Origin: Breoghania sp. | GTDB taxonomy: Bacteria; Pseudomonadota; Alphaproteobacteria; Rhizobiales; Stappiaceae | Direction: 5' to 3' | Assembly: GCF_030066895.1 (NCBI RefSeq) | Contig: NZ_JASJAV010000020.1 | Span: 62,001-126,000 of the forward strand | Length of the DNA: 64,000 nt | Part shown: in pieces, positions 9,151-20,683 of the stretch | How the letters are laid out: each line of letters begins with the position of its first letter | Position numbering within the stretch: position 1 is the first letter of the stretch | Position numbers and translations under genes: made by a program | The notes under the pieces: generated by a model | What the model was told of the DNA's origin: nothing | The model's input: only the letters and a program-made list of their open reading frames with translations | Databases searched by the model: none

Positions 9151-10481
9151 TCAGCCGCAGGTGCCGAGTTCGCCGCCGAAGATCTTCGGGTCGTAGGTGA
9201 CGGCATCCGCCGGCACTTCCTTGACCACCTTCAGAAGGTCGAACTGGCTGGACAGGTTCTCGTTACCGCACAACACGAGTACGTTCTTGAAGCACTGGTG
9301 GTCGGCACCGCGGTAGAGGGTCGGGCCGTTGCCCGTGCCGTCGAATCCGAAGTCTTCCAGCGCGGAGATGACTTCGCACGGATAGAACGTCCCGGCCCGC
9401 TGGCAGGCATCGGCATACAGGATGGTCTGCACTTAGCAGGTGTGCGCGGCCTGGGACGGCGGGAAGCCGTATTCCTGACCGAAGGACTTCACGAAGGCCT
9501 GCGAGCCCTCATCCTGCAGTGACCAGTTCCAGTGGGTGGTGCCGAGAATGCCATTGATGTTCTCGCCGCCGCCCTGCGCCATCAGACGCGAGAACAGCGG
9601 CACGACGATCTCGAACTTATTGCCGTTGACCATCTTGTCGCGCAGCCCAAACTGGATAGCCTGGGTCAGCGAGTTGACCATGTTCTTGCCGTAGTGGTTC
9701 AGAATCAGCACATCGGCGCCGGAATTCAGAACCGGCGTGATGTACTGCGAGAAGTCACTGGCGCCCAGCGGCGTGCGGACCGTGTTGACGGTCTCCCAGC
9801 CGAGAGCCTCGGTGGTGTTCTTGATTGACTCTTCCTGGGTCCAGCCCCAGATGTAGTCGGCCGTCAGGTGATTAGGCGCGACGGTCGGTGCCCATCTCTT
9901 CCTTCAGCACTGGGTCGAGCGCGGCGTCCGACATGTAGGCGTTAAAGAAGTGACGGAAGCCGTACTTGCGCTTGTCCTTGCCGGTCGTGTCGTTGGAATG
10001 GGTCAGCCCCGCCATGAAGATGATGCCCATCTCCTGACACAGCGACTGCACCGCGACCGCCAACACCCGACGAGGAGCCGCCGGTGATCATGATCGCGCC
10101 GTCCTTCTCCACCATGTGCTTGGCGGAGGAGCGGGCCGCATCCGACTTGGTCTAGGTGTCGCCCGTGACGTAGTCGACCTTCTTGCCGAGGATGCCGTTC
10201 CCTTCGAGGGCAAACGGCTTCATCGTGTTCAGCATGCCGCCATCGCCTTCGCCGTTGATGTGCTTCACGGCGAGCTGGTAGGCGCGCAGCTCATTGGCGT
10301 AGGCGCCGGTCTGGGGAACGTTGAAGCCGAGCGTAACGGAGCTCTTGTTGGTCGGAGCGTTCGCGAAATTCTGCGCCCAGGTGCCCCGAGAGAAGATGGT
10401 CGGGGTAGCGAGCACAAGGCCGGACGCTGCAGTCGCCTTGAGAAGGCTACGACGATTTACGGACGTAGTAAGGTCTTTCAT
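9151..10481 (-). CDS. livK: Branched-chain-type ABC importer, substrate-binding protein (broken)
   Basis: The conserved reading starts at ATG 10481 behind GGGAGGAATTC. The N-terminus has a Tat-type signal (NRRSLLKATAASGLVLATP), which is unusual for this class and suggests folding before export. The mature part shows the family opening SVTLGFNVPQTGAYAN, the segment GIIFMAGLTHSNDTTGKDK in the middle and a Cys-containing C-terminus GGELGTCG. It is interrupted by TAG at 10152-10154 (between GDT and TKSDAA, probably Gln), a frame change near 10070, another near 9885, and TAA at 9433-9435 (probably Tyr). It is the first gene of the livKHMGF operon and defines ligand specificity, which cannot be read from sequence. 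Confidence 0.75.
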
Positions 10482-10843
10482 GAATTCCTCCCTAAAGGCA
10501 CTGAAGCCAAATCCTGCACCGTAATGCCGTATCGATTCTTCCAAACGATACGATCAGCCCCTCCAGTCCCCGGCACAGAGATATAATACATAAAAAAGAA
10601 GCAGCCTTCCGCAATACGACCTTTGGCGCGACAAAGTCGAAAAAAGACGCTTGTCTTATGTCATACGACTAACATGCAGCAAAAATTATGCGTATGCGAT
10701 TGGCACATACCGCAATGCATCAAGATTAGGAACTTAATGTAAGAATAAAGACGTTTAGACTTTTGTCTAAGGGTGGTTTCGACAGTAAGATTGGATAAAA
10801 GTAACCGTCGGTTGCGTATACCGCTACGATTGCTACCGACCTG

Positions 10844-11796
10844 TCAGGCAGACAGAAGCCGCACCGGCTTTCCCTCGAGAAAACCCTCCAGAGCCTCCAC
10901 CGTCTCGCGATAGAAGATCTCTTAGGTCTCCCGGTCACGTATCCCACGTACGGCGTTATGATCAGGTTCGGCGCCCCGTGCAGCAGGTGCCCGGCCGGCA
11001 GGAGTTCCTCGTCAAAAACGTCGAGCCCCGCCCCGCCGATATGCCCCCCGGCAAGAGCCGCGATCAACGCCATGGTGTCGACGATGGCCGCGCGCCAGGT
11101 ATTGATCAGGATCGCATCCGATTTCATGAACCCCAGTTCGCGGGCGCCGATGAGACCGCGGGTGCGCTCCGACAGCTTGGTATGGATGGACACGAAGTCG
11201 GACTCACGCAGCAGATCCTCCAGTTCCGGCATCCGCGTCACGCCCACTTCCGCGCATCGCTCGTCCGTCAGGTTCTGGCTCCACGCGATCACCTTCATGC
11301 CGAAGGCCATTCCGATCCGCGCCATCTTCGAGCCCAGTCGTCCAAGACCGACGATACCGAGCGTCGCCCCGTACAGATCGCGCCCGACATCAAGCTGCCA
11401 TCCGCCGACGGAGAGCGATCGAACTTCCGTGATGAGCTTCTTAGCCGCACCGATCATCAGCCCGACGGCAAGCTCGGCCGTGGCGTGACCGGGCGAGTGA
11501 GTCCCGCAGACGGTGATGCCGCATCGCTCCGCCGCGGCCAGATCGATGGCCTCGTTTCGCATGCCCGTGGTAACGATCAGCTTCAGATTGGGCAGAGCCT
11601 CGATGACGGATGCGGGAAAGGGGGTGCGCTCACGCATCAGGCACACCGCATCATAGGGCTGCAGTTCGGCCCTGACGTCGTCCTCGTTACCCAAGGGTGC
11701 CTTGTAGACACTGACCTCGGCGCGTTCCTCCACACGACTCCAATCAGCAAAATTCCGGGCAACGCCGTGATAGTCGTCGAGAACGGCAATACGCAT
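10844..11796 (-). CDS. D-2-hydroxyacid dehydrogenase family protein (frameshifted 3' end, catalytic His codon changed)
   Basis: The product is an NAD(P)-dependent dehydrogenase of about 317 residues that would interconvert a 2-oxo acid and a D-2-hydroxy acid. The Rossmann motif GLGRLGSKMARIG is near residue 150. The active-site Arg is in INTWRAAIVD and the Glu in GLDVFDEELLP. The segment where family members carry the catalytic His (TPHIGY) reads TPYVGY, i.e. Tyr in its place. A base is missing near 10935 and the codon between RET and EIFYRE reads TAA; the restored frame ends EGKPVRLLSA with TGA at 10844. It lies between the GntR regulator gene and the Liv operon on the same strand, suggesting a role in the same amino/oxo-acid pathway. 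Confidence 0.78.
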
Positions 11797-11879
11797 AGTC
11801 AGATAGAACTCCGCAACGCCCCCGCAGGGCGTCGCCTTTTAGCGGAAGAACGGCGATCCTTCCACCCCCGGCCGACCCC

Positions 11880-12527
11880 TCAGCGAAGCAGCATGGTCAC
11901 GCGGTTTTGGTAGGCCGTCACGACATGCCGCCGGGAGGCCTTTTCCGCCGCATCGGGATCACGCGCCGCAATTGCTTCCACGATTTTCTCGTGCTCCACG
12001 ATTGACTGGGCTCCGCGTTCAGGCAAAGACAAGGTTGTACCTTCGATCAGGGCCATATGCAGACGCATCGTATCCAGAAGCTGATTGAGGTAGCGGTTGT
12101 GAGAGGAACGATGGACGACCCTATGGAAACGCCGATTGATGACGGCAAGTTCCACGGGCTTGTCGACCATCACCCGCCCTTCCTCAACGAGTTCACGCAG
12201 AAGAGCTATTTCCTGGGGTGCCGCATGCAGGGCAGCCCCGCGCGCCGCAGAACCTTCCATGACCTCGCGCGCGGCATATAGCTCGCCGATCTGATCGTAA
12301 TCGAGGGCCGCGACAACGCAGCCCTTGTGTGCATTGTGGGTGACGAGCCCTTGCGCTTCCAATCGACGCAATGCTTCGCGTACAGGCGTGCGCGACGTGC
12401 CGAACCGCTCCGCCAGCCGCGATTCGCGCAAGGCATCGCCGGGGCCGAATTCGCCCTGCTCGATCGCATCGAGAAGACGATCATGGAGGCTTTCAGGATT
12501 GGCAGCTGTGCTCTTCATATCCATCAA
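11880..12527 (-). CDS. GntR-family (FCD/FadR-type) transcriptional regulator
   Basis: This intact 215-residue repressor-like protein has a winged helix at residues 12-80 (DALRESRLAERFGTSRTPVR, then EALRRLEAQGLV). A C-terminal FCD domain follows, with the acidic and His ligand residues typical of the metal-binding effector pocket (AAREVMEGSAARGA, INRRFHRVVHRSSHNRY, HEKIVEAIAARD). Such proteins sense small carboxylic or amino acids. Just upstream is the sequence AATGTATACGATTGT (12527-12540), with the GTATAC core typical of FCD operators, so autoregulation is likely. The same core is in the operators at 26.4, 26.55 and 27.57 kb, so this protein is one candidate for controlling that locus. Its gene lies between the aminotransferase and the hydroxyacid dehydrogenase. 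Confidence 0.87.
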   Translation of the reverse strand: MMDMKSTAANPESLHDRLLDAIEQGEFGPGDALRESRLAERFGTSRTPVREALRRLEAQGLVTHNAHKGCVVAALDYDQIGELYAAREVMEGSAARGAALHAAPQEIALLRELVEEGRVMVDKPVELAVINRRFHRVVHRSSHNRYLNQLLDTMRLHMALIEGTTLSLPERGAQSIVEHEKIVEAIAARDPDAAEKASRRHVVTAYQNRVTMLLR

Positions 12528-12675
12528 TGTATACGATTGTGTTCAATATTACGAATAAAATGCGATACGAACAATCCCCTCCACCAAGCCCGCGGCAGGC
12601 AGGCAATCGCAGACACGGACTGCCGGGACGCGGGCCCGCATCCCGGCGCTTTTGCCTCCTAGGAAGAACCTGGCC

Positions 12676-13988
12676 TCACACCACATCGGCGAGCGCGGTA
12701 CCGAGCTTGTCGACGAGTTTGCCGATCTGATCGTCGGAGATGATGAAGGGCGGTGCGAGAAGGATGTGATCGCCGCGCCGACCGTTGATCGTGCCGCCCA
12801 TCGGATAGCAGATCAGCCCGGCCGCAAACGCCGCCTTCTTGACGCGCGCCGCCACTCCGAGTTCCGGATCAAACGGCTCCTTGCTCGCCCGATCCGACAC
12901 AAGCTCGACCCCGCGGAAAAGACCACGCCCACGAATATCGCCCACATGCGGATGCTGGGCGAAGGCATCGCGCAAAGCCGCATCGAGCTTCTCGCCCTGC
13001 GCCTTGACGCGCGCGATGAGGCCGCGCTCATCGATCGTCTTGACGACGGCACGCGCAGCCGCCGCCATGGGATAGCCCATATAGGTGTGCTCGTGCTGAA
13101 AGAAGCCGGAACCGCCGGCAATCGCGTCAAAGATCCGGGCGGAACACAACATAGCTCCGATAGGCTGATAACCAGCGCCCAGCCCTTTCGCGATGGTCAC
13201 GATATCGGGGGCAACGCCGTCCTGCTCGCAGGCGAAGAACGAACCGGTGCGCCCCATGCCGCACATCACCTCATCGAGGATCAGCAACACGCCATAGCGA
13301 TCGCAGATCTCGCGGATGCGCTTGAAATATCCCTCGACCGCAGACACGGCGCCGAGCGTCACGCCGACCAAAGGCTCCGCGATGAAGGCCATGACCGTTT
13401 CCGGACCGAGCCGCTCGATTTCGGTGGCCAGCTCGTCCGCAACCCGTTGACCGTAGTCGAACGACGTCTCCCCTTCCGCCCGGCCGCGATACTCATAGCA
13501 CAGCGAAACATGGGAGGTTTCCACCAGCAACGGCGCGAATTTCGCGCGCCGCCAGGCATTGCCGCCCACCGCCAGCGCCCCCAGCGTATTACCGTGATAG
13601 CTCTGTTGCCGGGCAATGACGCGATGACGATCCGGAGGCCCGATCTCCACGAAATATTGCCGCGCGAGCTTGATCGCCGCCTCGACCGCTTCAGGGCCGC
13701 CGGAAACCAGATAGACGCGCTCGATCCCCTCCGGGGCATGGTCGATCAGCAGATCCGCCAGTTCTTCGGCCGCCGGGTTTGAGAAGAAACCGGTATGCGC
13801 GAAGGCGATGTTGTCTAGCGGATCGCGGCGCTCACGTCAGCATCGGAATGCTCCAGGCAAGAGACCGCCGCGCCTCCGGATCCGTTCAGATAGCGCTTTC
13901 CCGCCGTATCGAAAATGTAGCAACCCTCACCCTTTGCGGCGAGGGGCGGCGACTGACGCGCGGAGCGCCCGAAAATGTGTCCGGTCAT
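12676..13988 (-). CDS. Class III PLP-dependent aminotransferase (omega-aminotransferase type; broken)
   Basis: About 437 residues are readable from ATG 13988 (MTGHIFGRSARQSPPLAAKG) to TALADVV. Landmarks are GCYIFDTAGKRYLNGSGGA near the N-terminus, VSGGPEAVEAAIKLARQYF (phosphate-binding region), RQQSYHGNTLGAL, the cofactor Asp in LLILDEVMCGMGRTG, and the Schiff-base Lys in VTIAKGLGAGYQPIGAML. The frame is lost at about 13815, where TAG follows DVSAAIR, and regained within a few codons as DNIAFAHTGFF. The enzyme would transfer an amino group, often from an omega-amino or beta-amino acid, to pyruvate or 2-oxoglutarate; the substrate is unknown. It lies between the universal stress gene and the GntR gene on the same strand, downstream of a TRAP-TAXI importer. 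Confidence 0.82.
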
Positions 13989-14017
13989 TTCTTGTTCTGT
14001 TCCGGTGTCGGATCGGC

Positions 14018-14450
14018 TCACGCGGTTGCGCGAACCACAAATACGGATTGATTGGCGTGGCGCACGATCCGGACAGCATTGGGCCCGAGCAGATAGTCCT
14101 TCAGCTCCGGACGGTGCGAGCCCATGAGGATCAGGTCGCAATCCAGCTTGTCGGCTGCCTTCATGATCTCGTCGTAGATCGTACCGTGGGCGACATGCCC
14201 TTTCGCCTCGCTCGCAGCCTCGTGCTCGGCCATGAACTCGGACATGGCGGCCCGCGCCACAGCCAGCGCCTTGGCCTCATAATCCTTCGGGAAAGAAGGA
14301 CCCGACGATCGCCATCGAGTAGGTCGGCACCACGGAGAACAGGTGGAGTTCCGCACCGCTGGCCTTTGCGATATAGGCCGTCTCATCCAGAACCTGAGCA
14401 GCAAACGCCTTGTCCTGAAGATCGATGGGAACTAGTATCCGCTTGTATAT
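14018..14450 (-). CDS. Universal stress protein UspA family (frameshifted)
   Basis: The readable protein of about 143 residues begins YKRILVPIDLQDKAFAAQVL and ends HANQSVFVVRATA. It has the Usp nucleotide-binding pattern in the C-terminal part (LILMGSHRPELKDYLLGPNA, close to the G-2x-G-9x-G(S/T) type). A frame change lies near 14290, between VGSFF and PKDYEAKA. The start is uncertain: GAGGAGAGG sits just before ATATAC (14450), where ATG would be expected; TTG 14465 is the alternative. It directly follows the TRAP permease stop. Usp genes are known partners of TRAP transporters (TeaD regulates TeaABC), so a regulatory role in uptake is likely. Confidence 0.72.
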
Positions 14451-14461
14451 TCGGCCTCTCC

Positions 14462-16770
14462 TCAAAATGCCGGTACGGTCTGACGCCTGCGCTGCATCAG
14501 GACCACAAAGGTCAGCAGCACCAGGGCCGGGATATAGAAAATTTCCTTCGGCATCCTTTCTGCTTCCGTCTCAACTTTCGTAATCTCCACCGGGGTATCG
14601 CCGTAGAAGTCGTATTCCGAAAGGATCTGGAAGAAGGTCGTGCCGGGGAAGGGTTCCTCCAGAACCGCCTTGCCATCGTCTTCCATGACCACGAGGCCGG
14701 AGCGTTTCAGACGCTCCTCTCCGTCACCCGGCGCCCCGAGCTGCGCGACGATGGTTCGTGTATTGATCTTGCCCGTATCGAAATCGGGCCCGGATATCAC
14801 GAAGCGGACATCCCCGTTCGCCGGGGCGTCTCCCGCCATTTCGATCAGTTGCGTTCCCGGCAGATCGTTGAACGGCGGCTCCACGTAGTCGAGCCAGAAG
14901 CCGGGCCGGAACAGGGTGAAGGCGATAAGCAACAGGGCAGCGGATTCCCAGATCCGGCTGCGCGCCAGGAAATACCCTTGAGTTGCCGCGGCAAATAGCA
15001 TCATCGCCACGGCGAAGACGAAGACCGCCTTCAGGGGCATGACGTCGATCAGCAGCAGTTCCGTATTGAACAGGAACAGGAACGGCAAAAGCGCGGTGCG
15101 GATATCGTAGGTGAAGCTCTGGATACCCGTTCGGATCGGATCGCCGCCCGATATGGCGGCTGCTGCAAAGGCCGCCAGTCCCACAGGGGGCGTGTCATCT
15201 GCCAGAATGCCGAAATAGAACACGAACAGATGAACCGCGACGAGCGGCACGATCAGTCCCAAACTAGCGCCCACGGACACGGATCACCGGCACCATCAAC
15301 GAGGACACCACGATGTAGTTCGCCGTGGTCGGCAGCCCCATGCCGAGCAGCAGGCTCATGACCGCAACGAGCAGCAACATCGCCATCAGGCTGCCGCCGG
15401 ACAAAAACTCCACGAACTCGCCCACCACCTGATGCAGACCGGTGAGCGACACGGTGCCAACGATGACGCCCGCAGCACCGGTTGCGACACCGATACCGAT
15501 CATGTTGCGCGCACCGGCAATCATGCCTTCGACGAACTCGCCCCATCCGTGCTTGAAGCCTTCGGCGAACGCGCCCTAACCGCGCATGAAGCGCTTCAGC
15601 GGATGCTGGGTCAGCACGATGAAGATCATCGCCACCGTCGCCCAATAGGCCGACAGCGTCGGCGACAGCCGTTCGATCAGGATGCACCATATCAGGATGA
15701 CGATGGGCAGGATGAAATGGAAGCCGGTGATCGCGACCCCCCAGGGCCGCGGCAACACATCGATCGGTGCATTGGGATCGTCCGGCTCGAGATCGGGATG
15801 ACGTGCGGCCAAGGACAGAAGCACCAGATAAGCAACGAGGAACAACACCGAGGCGCTCAGCATTCCCATGCCGGGAAACGCCACCTTGATCCAGCCGAAC
15901 CCGTAATAGACGACAATGGCGATGACGGCGACGAAGAGGAAGCCGAACAGAAGATTGGCGAGCCGGCTCGGCCGCGGCAGCCCTTCCAGCCCCAGCTTCA
16001 ACGCTTCCAGATGAACGGTATAGACCAGCGCGATATAGGAGATGACCGCAGGCAGGAAAGCGTGCTTGATCAGTTCGGGATAGGAAATCCCGGTAAATTC
16101 GGAAATCATGAAGGCCGCGGCGCCCATGACGGGCGGGGTCAACTGACCGTTCCTGGAGGAGGTCATCTCCACCGCGCCCGCCTTTTCAGGCTTGAAGCCG
16201 GTACGCTCCATCAGCGGGATCGTGAACGTGCCGGTGGGTCACCACATTGGCAATGGAAGACCCGGAGTAGAACCCCGACAGTGCGGAGGCGACAACGGCC
16301 GCCTTGGCCGGGTCGCCGCGCAGGTGACCGAGCAACGCGAAGGCCAGCTTGATGAAATAGCTGCCCGCCCCCGCTTTCTCCAGCAAGGAACCGAACAGCA
16401 CGAACAGAAAGATCATCGAGGTCGAGACGCCAAGCGCCACGCCGAAGACACCCTCCGTCTGCATCCAGAAATACCACATCGCCTTGGAGAAGGACGCCCC
16501 CTTCCACATGATCGCTTCGGGCATGAAGGAGAGATGGCCGAAGAAGACATAGAAGACGAAGATCGAGGCGACGATGACCAGCGCCAGGCTGAGCGCGCGG
16601 AAAACAGCAATGGCGAGCGACAGCATGCCGATCGAGGAAAAGACGAGGTCGAGGGTCGTCGGCAGCCCCGCGCGGCCTGCGATGTCTTCCTTGAAATACA
16701 GCAGATAGAGGCACGAGGCAGCGGCCACGAGAGCCAGCGCCCAATCGTACAAGGGCACCCGACCGCGCAT
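14462..16770 (-). CDS. TRAP transporter fused permease (TAXI type, small and large subunits; broken)
   Basis: This is a polytopic membrane protein of the fused 4TM/12TM class that uses a cation gradient to import the ligand delivered by the TAXI binding protein. Characteristic segments are YFIKLAFALLGHLRGDPAKA, SGSSIANVV, VEMTSSRNGQLTPPVMGAAAFM, ISYPELIKHAFLPA, IAGARNMIGIGVATGAAGVI and LGMGLPTTANYIVVSSLMVP. Breaks occur near 16235 (after ANVV), as TAG at 15576-15578 (between MRG and GAFAEGF) and near 15270. The C-terminal 150 residues include an extra soluble stretch (GDVRFVISGPDF) before a last helix. Family members have further N-terminal helices that are not found upstream of 16770, so the 5' end seems missing. 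A hairpin precedes it and the Usp gene follows. Confidence 0.75.
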
Positions 16771-16880
16771 CCGAAGCCCGTTGAGAAGAATGTACGACCC
16801 CGTCGCTCAGGCAGTCCTGCCCGCTCGACGTGAAATCCGGCCGTTCAACACGCACCAATACGCTGCAGATCAAGGAAAAT

Positions 16881-16910
16881 GCCTCCCGCACCGGCATCGA
16901 TACGGGAGGC
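16881..16910 (-). promoter_or_regulatory. Hairpin between TAXI binding protein and TRAP permease
   Basis: A perfect 8-bp stem (16881-16888 GCCTCCCG with 16903-16910 CGGGAGGC) with a 14-base loop lies 25 bases after the binding-protein stop. On the minus strand it is followed by ATTTTCC, a weak T run. It probably acts as an attenuator or 3' stabiliser, keeping the periplasmic protein in excess over the permease. Confidence 0.6.
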
Positions 16911-16934
16911 GATAAAGTCAGGGAAAGCGCCGGA

Positions 16935-17900
16935 TTATATCCAGCCGCGTTCCTTGTAGTACTTCTCGGCGCCGGGATAGAGCGGAGCGGACAGGCAGTC
17001 CTTGATCATTTCCGCTTCCTTCAGGTTGGCAAATGCCGGGTGCAGCTTCTTGAAATCCTCGAAGTTGTCGAAGACGGCCTTGACCACCGTGTAGACGACA
17101 TCATCGGGGACATCGGCGGACGTGATGAAGGTGGCGCCCACGCCGAAGATGGTGACGTCCTCGTCGGTGCCCTTGTACATGCCACCGAGAATGGTCGCGA
17201 TGCGGTAGTAGGGGTTGTCGGCGACGAGCTTGTCGATCGGCGCGCCCTTGACGGAAACGAGCTTCACATCACAGGTCGTGGCGGCTTCGGTGATGGCGGC
17301 GGCCGGATGCCCGATCATGTAGATCATGGTGTCGATCTTGCCGTCGCAAAGCGCCTGGGCCATTTCGGAGCCCTTGAGTTCGGCCGCCAGCGAGAAATCG
17401 TCCATCTTCATGCCGAAGGCATCCATGACGACTTCCATCGTGGCGCGCTGACCGGAGCCCGGATTGCCCACGTTCACCTTGTGGCCCTTGAGGCCCTCAA
17501 ACTCGTCGATGCCGGAATCGGCGCGCACGATCAGCGTGAACGGCTCCGGATGAACGGAAAAGACGGCGCGCTCCTTCTCGAACGGTCCCTGTTCCTTGAA
17601 TTTCAAGGTGCCGTGATAGGCATGATACTGCCAGTCGGACTGGGCGACGCCGAATTCCAGTTCGCCCGCACGCACCGTGTTGATGTTGTAGACGGAGCCG
17701 CCGGTCGATTCCGCCGAACAACGGATGCCGTGGGTCTTGCGTTCCTTGTTGACCAACCGGCAAATCGCACCGCCGATCGGGTAGTACACCCCGGTGACAT
17801 CTCCTGTGCCGATCGAGATGAATTTCTGGTCAGCGGCCTGTGCCCCACCGGCAACGGCGAAAGCCAGAACTGTTGCGAAAATCGCCTGACGTCGGTTCAT
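16935..17900 (-). CDS. TAXI-family TRAP transporter solute-binding protein
   Basis: This intact 321-residue periplasmic protein has a Sec signal ([22 protein letters not shown]). The TAXI-type opening [20 protein letters not shown] is followed by [24 protein letters not shown] residues and the segment [20 protein letters not shown], where ligand contacts lie in the family. The paired Cys residues in [16 protein letters not shown] and the later CDVKL segment are usual for this subgroup. It binds an organic acid, often a dicarboxylate or amino acid, and passes it to the fused permease. It is the first gene of a minus-strand operon, divergent from an RpiR regulator gene 112 bases away, which probably controls it. 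Confidence 0.88.
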   Translation of the reverse strand: MNRRQAIFATVLAFAVAGGAQAADQKFISIGTGDVTGVYYPIGGAICRLVNKERKTHGIRCSAESTGGSVYNINTVRAGELEFGVAQSDWQYHAYHGTLKFKEQGPFEKERAVFSVHPEPFTLIVRADSGIDEFEGLKGHKVNVGNPGSGQRATMEVVMDAFGMKMDDFSLAAELKGSEMAQALCDGKIDTMIYMIGHPAAAITEAATTCDVKLVSVKGAPIDKLVADNPYYRIATILGGMYKGTDEDVTIFGVGATFITSADVPDDVVYTVVKAVFDNFEDFKKLHPAFANLKEAEMIKDCLSAPLYPGAEKYYKERGWI

Positions 17901-18012
17901 TGATACCTCCGTATTTGTTTATCAGTAAGAAATCAGTAAAGCTCCATAGAAACAGACGTATTATTTTTGTCAGTGCGGCAGTCCGTTTGTTTGCTCAACC
18001 GGGGGAGGCAAC

Positions 18013-18935
18013 TTGAACGCACCGACACGAAGCGCAGAAGAACTGAGGAAAGATCTGTGTAAGATTGTGGAAACAGGCCCGCGCCAGCTCTCTACATTTA
18101 CAGCATGGATTCTCGACAATTATCAGGAGGTCGCCTTCCGCTCGCTGCGATCCGCAGCGCGTGCGGCGACCGTCAACCAGAATTCAACCGTCCGGCTGGC
18201 CAAGACGCTCAGCTATTCCGGCTACGATGCATTTCGCGGCGATATCCAGTCAGCGTTGCGGGCGGGCATCGTGCCCTATTCCGCGCGCGCGCCCAGCATC
18301 CCGACAGCGACAACAGGCAGACCTTTCACAGAGCGAGCGAAACAAACATGGCGGCCGTGTTCTCGCCGGAGATGCACGAATTGCTGGCCATCTGTGCGGA
18401 GGAACTGACCGCGGCGCGGCGCGTCTACTGCATCGGCGTGCACAGTTGCTTCTCGCTGGCCCACTATTTCACCTATGTGGGCGCGATGGCATTTGCCAAC
18501 ATCATCCACTCACCCGACGAACCGGGCGGCATCATGGACCTACTTTCGCAGGCAGGCCCGGAAGACGTGGTTATAGCGATCACCTACGCGCACTATTCCT
18601 GGGAAGTGGTGCGCGGGGTGTCGATCGCGCGCGAGTGCGGGGCCCGCGTCATCGCCCTGACAGACAGCATGGTTTCGCCGATTACCCGGGGCACCTGGAA
18701 GGTGGTCCCGCTGCCGATGGAAGGTCCGCATTTCGTGCCCTCGCTCGCCCCCGCCTTTGCGATCATCGAGCTGCTTCTGGCCGAAATGGTGCTGCGCGCC
18801 CCCGAAGTCGAACAGCGCGTGCAGGACTTCGAGGAACGCATCAAGCGTTTCGGCGGATATGTCACCACGGAGCCGCCGAGCGAGGGGGAGCTCACCTCAA
18901 CGGGGCTAAGCGTCGACGCATCCGCGCACGCATGA
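18013..18935 (+). CDS. RpiR/MurR-family transcriptional regulator (frameshifted)
   Basis: It starts at TTG 18013 behind a strong GGGGGAGG. The N-terminal HTH_6 domain (residues 1-80) includes VNQNSTVRLAKTLSYSGYDA. A C-terminal SIS domain follows, with RRVYCIGVHSCFSLAHYF, EDVVIAITYAHYSWEVV and CGARVIALTDSMVSPI, the fold that binds a phosphosugar or related effector. The frame changes between about 18290 and 18350 (after APSIP); the restored protein has about 306 residues. It is divergent from the TAXI-TRAP operon and convergent, with some 40 bases of overlap, with the hydantoinase B gene. Regulation of the TRAP operon is the most likely role. Confidence 0.78.
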
Positions 18936-20683
18936 CCCCCGCCTGCGCCCCGCGCAGACGAGCCGTCTCCGCCGCCTCAACCGTTCCGTCTTCACACAGG
19001 CCGACGCCAAAAAACCTTCCCGCCTCGTCCCACGTATAACGCCCGAGCCGCACATTCTCTGCGACCTGCTCCGGATCGCGTTCGAACGGATCGCCGTAAT
19101 CACCGCCGCCCGGAGTTTCCGACCCGCACGCGATCGCCGGGCTTCATCGGGATATCCTGCACCTTGGAAAGATGATCCGGCACCACCGCCTTGCCGTCCT
19201 GATAGACGGTGACCGAATTCGGCATCCCGTCCTTTCCGCCCAGCGCGCCCTGCGGGCCAAACCGGCCGTGATCCATCACGAAGCTCGCGGTGGCGTGGCC
19301 GCACCTCAGTTCCACCTCGTAATCGAGCCCGAACTAGCCGCGATGCCGCCCGACCCCGCCGGAGCCCTCGCGCAAAGCGTAACAGTGATAAAGAACGGGG
19401 AACTGCTGCTCCATGATTTCAACCGGCGGCGCCTTGGAGATCACGATCGTGGAGCAGCCGTTCGACAGCCCATCATGATCGCTGTTATCGCCGTAGCCAC
19501 CACCGGAAATCTGGTACATGATGAAGCTGCGATTGCGCTCAGGATCATGGCCGCCGAGCGCGAAATTGCCCCAGCTTCCGGCCGCCGCCGCCGTCACGCG
19601 ATCCGGCAGCGCCTCCACCAGAGCCGCAAAGAAACCTCCGCGAGCCGCTGGCTGACTTCCGCCGCGCAGCCCGAAACAGGGCGCGGATAATGGGCATCCA
19701 GAAACGTCCCTTCCGGCGTGATCACCTTCAACGGCTCGAAAGCCCCGGCCGAAATCGGCACATCGGGGAAGATGTGGCGCATGGCGAGATAGACGGAGGA
19801 AAGCGTCGTCGCCAGAACAGAGTTCATCGGCCCCATGCAGGGCTTGGAGGAGCCTGCGAAGTCGAAACTCAATTCGCCATCCCGGGCGGTAATGGCGAGC
19901 CGGATTTCCAAAGGCTCATACACGACGCCGTCGCTGTCCACATAGGCGACGGACCGATAGACGCCGTCGGGAATGAGACGGACATTGGCGCGCATCTGAT
20001 CGGCCGCACGCCGCCGCAATTCCTCGATGGCCCCCTTGACGACATCGTCTCCGTAGCGATCGAGAACGCGGCCCAGACGTTCCTGACCGACAAGAAGCGC
20101 GGCGGCCTGCGCTTTCACATCGCCAATGCGCTGTTCGGAGACGCGGATGTTGGAACAGATGATCGAATAGATCTCCGGATCGAGCACGCCCTTCTTGAAG
20201 AGCCGAACCGGCGGAAGCCGAAGCCCCTCCTGTTCGACGGAGGTAACCGACGCCGAAAAGCCGCCCGGCACGGCGCCGCCGGTATCCGGCCAGTGTCGTC
20301 CCGTATTGGATAGCCAGCAAAATATCTCGCCGTTTCGATAGAACGGCATGGCGAAGCGCGCGTCCATCAGATGCGTGCCGCCAAGATTAGGGGTCATTGA
20401 CGATGTAGATGTCGCCGGGCTCCGGTGCGGCCACGGTTCCTGCCACAATCATCTCGATCAGCATCTTCGTGGAATATTGCATCGTGCCGACGAAGACCGG
20501 CAGACCGCCCGCCCCTTGCGCGATCAGGGAACCATCGACAGCCGAATAGATGCCGTCGGATCGATCGTTCGCCTCCGCGATGACCGGTGAGAAGACGGCG
20601 CGCGAAAAGCTCAGATCCATCTCGTCGCAGACCTGTTGAAGGCCAGACTGGATGACCGAAAGCGTAATCGGATCTATGCTCAT
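18892..20683 (-). CDS. hyuB: Hydantoinase B/oxoprolinase family protein (HyuB; broken)
   Basis: About 597 residues are readable from ATG 20683 ([20 protein letters not shown], with GGGGAGAGGA upstream) to [13 protein letters not shown]. Family landmarks are [65 protein letters not shown] and [14 protein letters not shown]. Breaks lie near 20388 (after VNDP), near 19620, as TAG at 19334-19336 (between GRHRG and FGLDYEVE, probably Trp) and near 19120 (within [12 protein letters not shown]). HyuB and HyuA together form ATP-dependent hydrolases that open cyclic amides such as N-methylhydantoin or 5-oxoproline. The start overlaps the hyuA stop. Its position beside a molybdenum hydroxylase points to ring opening of an oxidised heterocycle. 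Confidence 0.82.
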
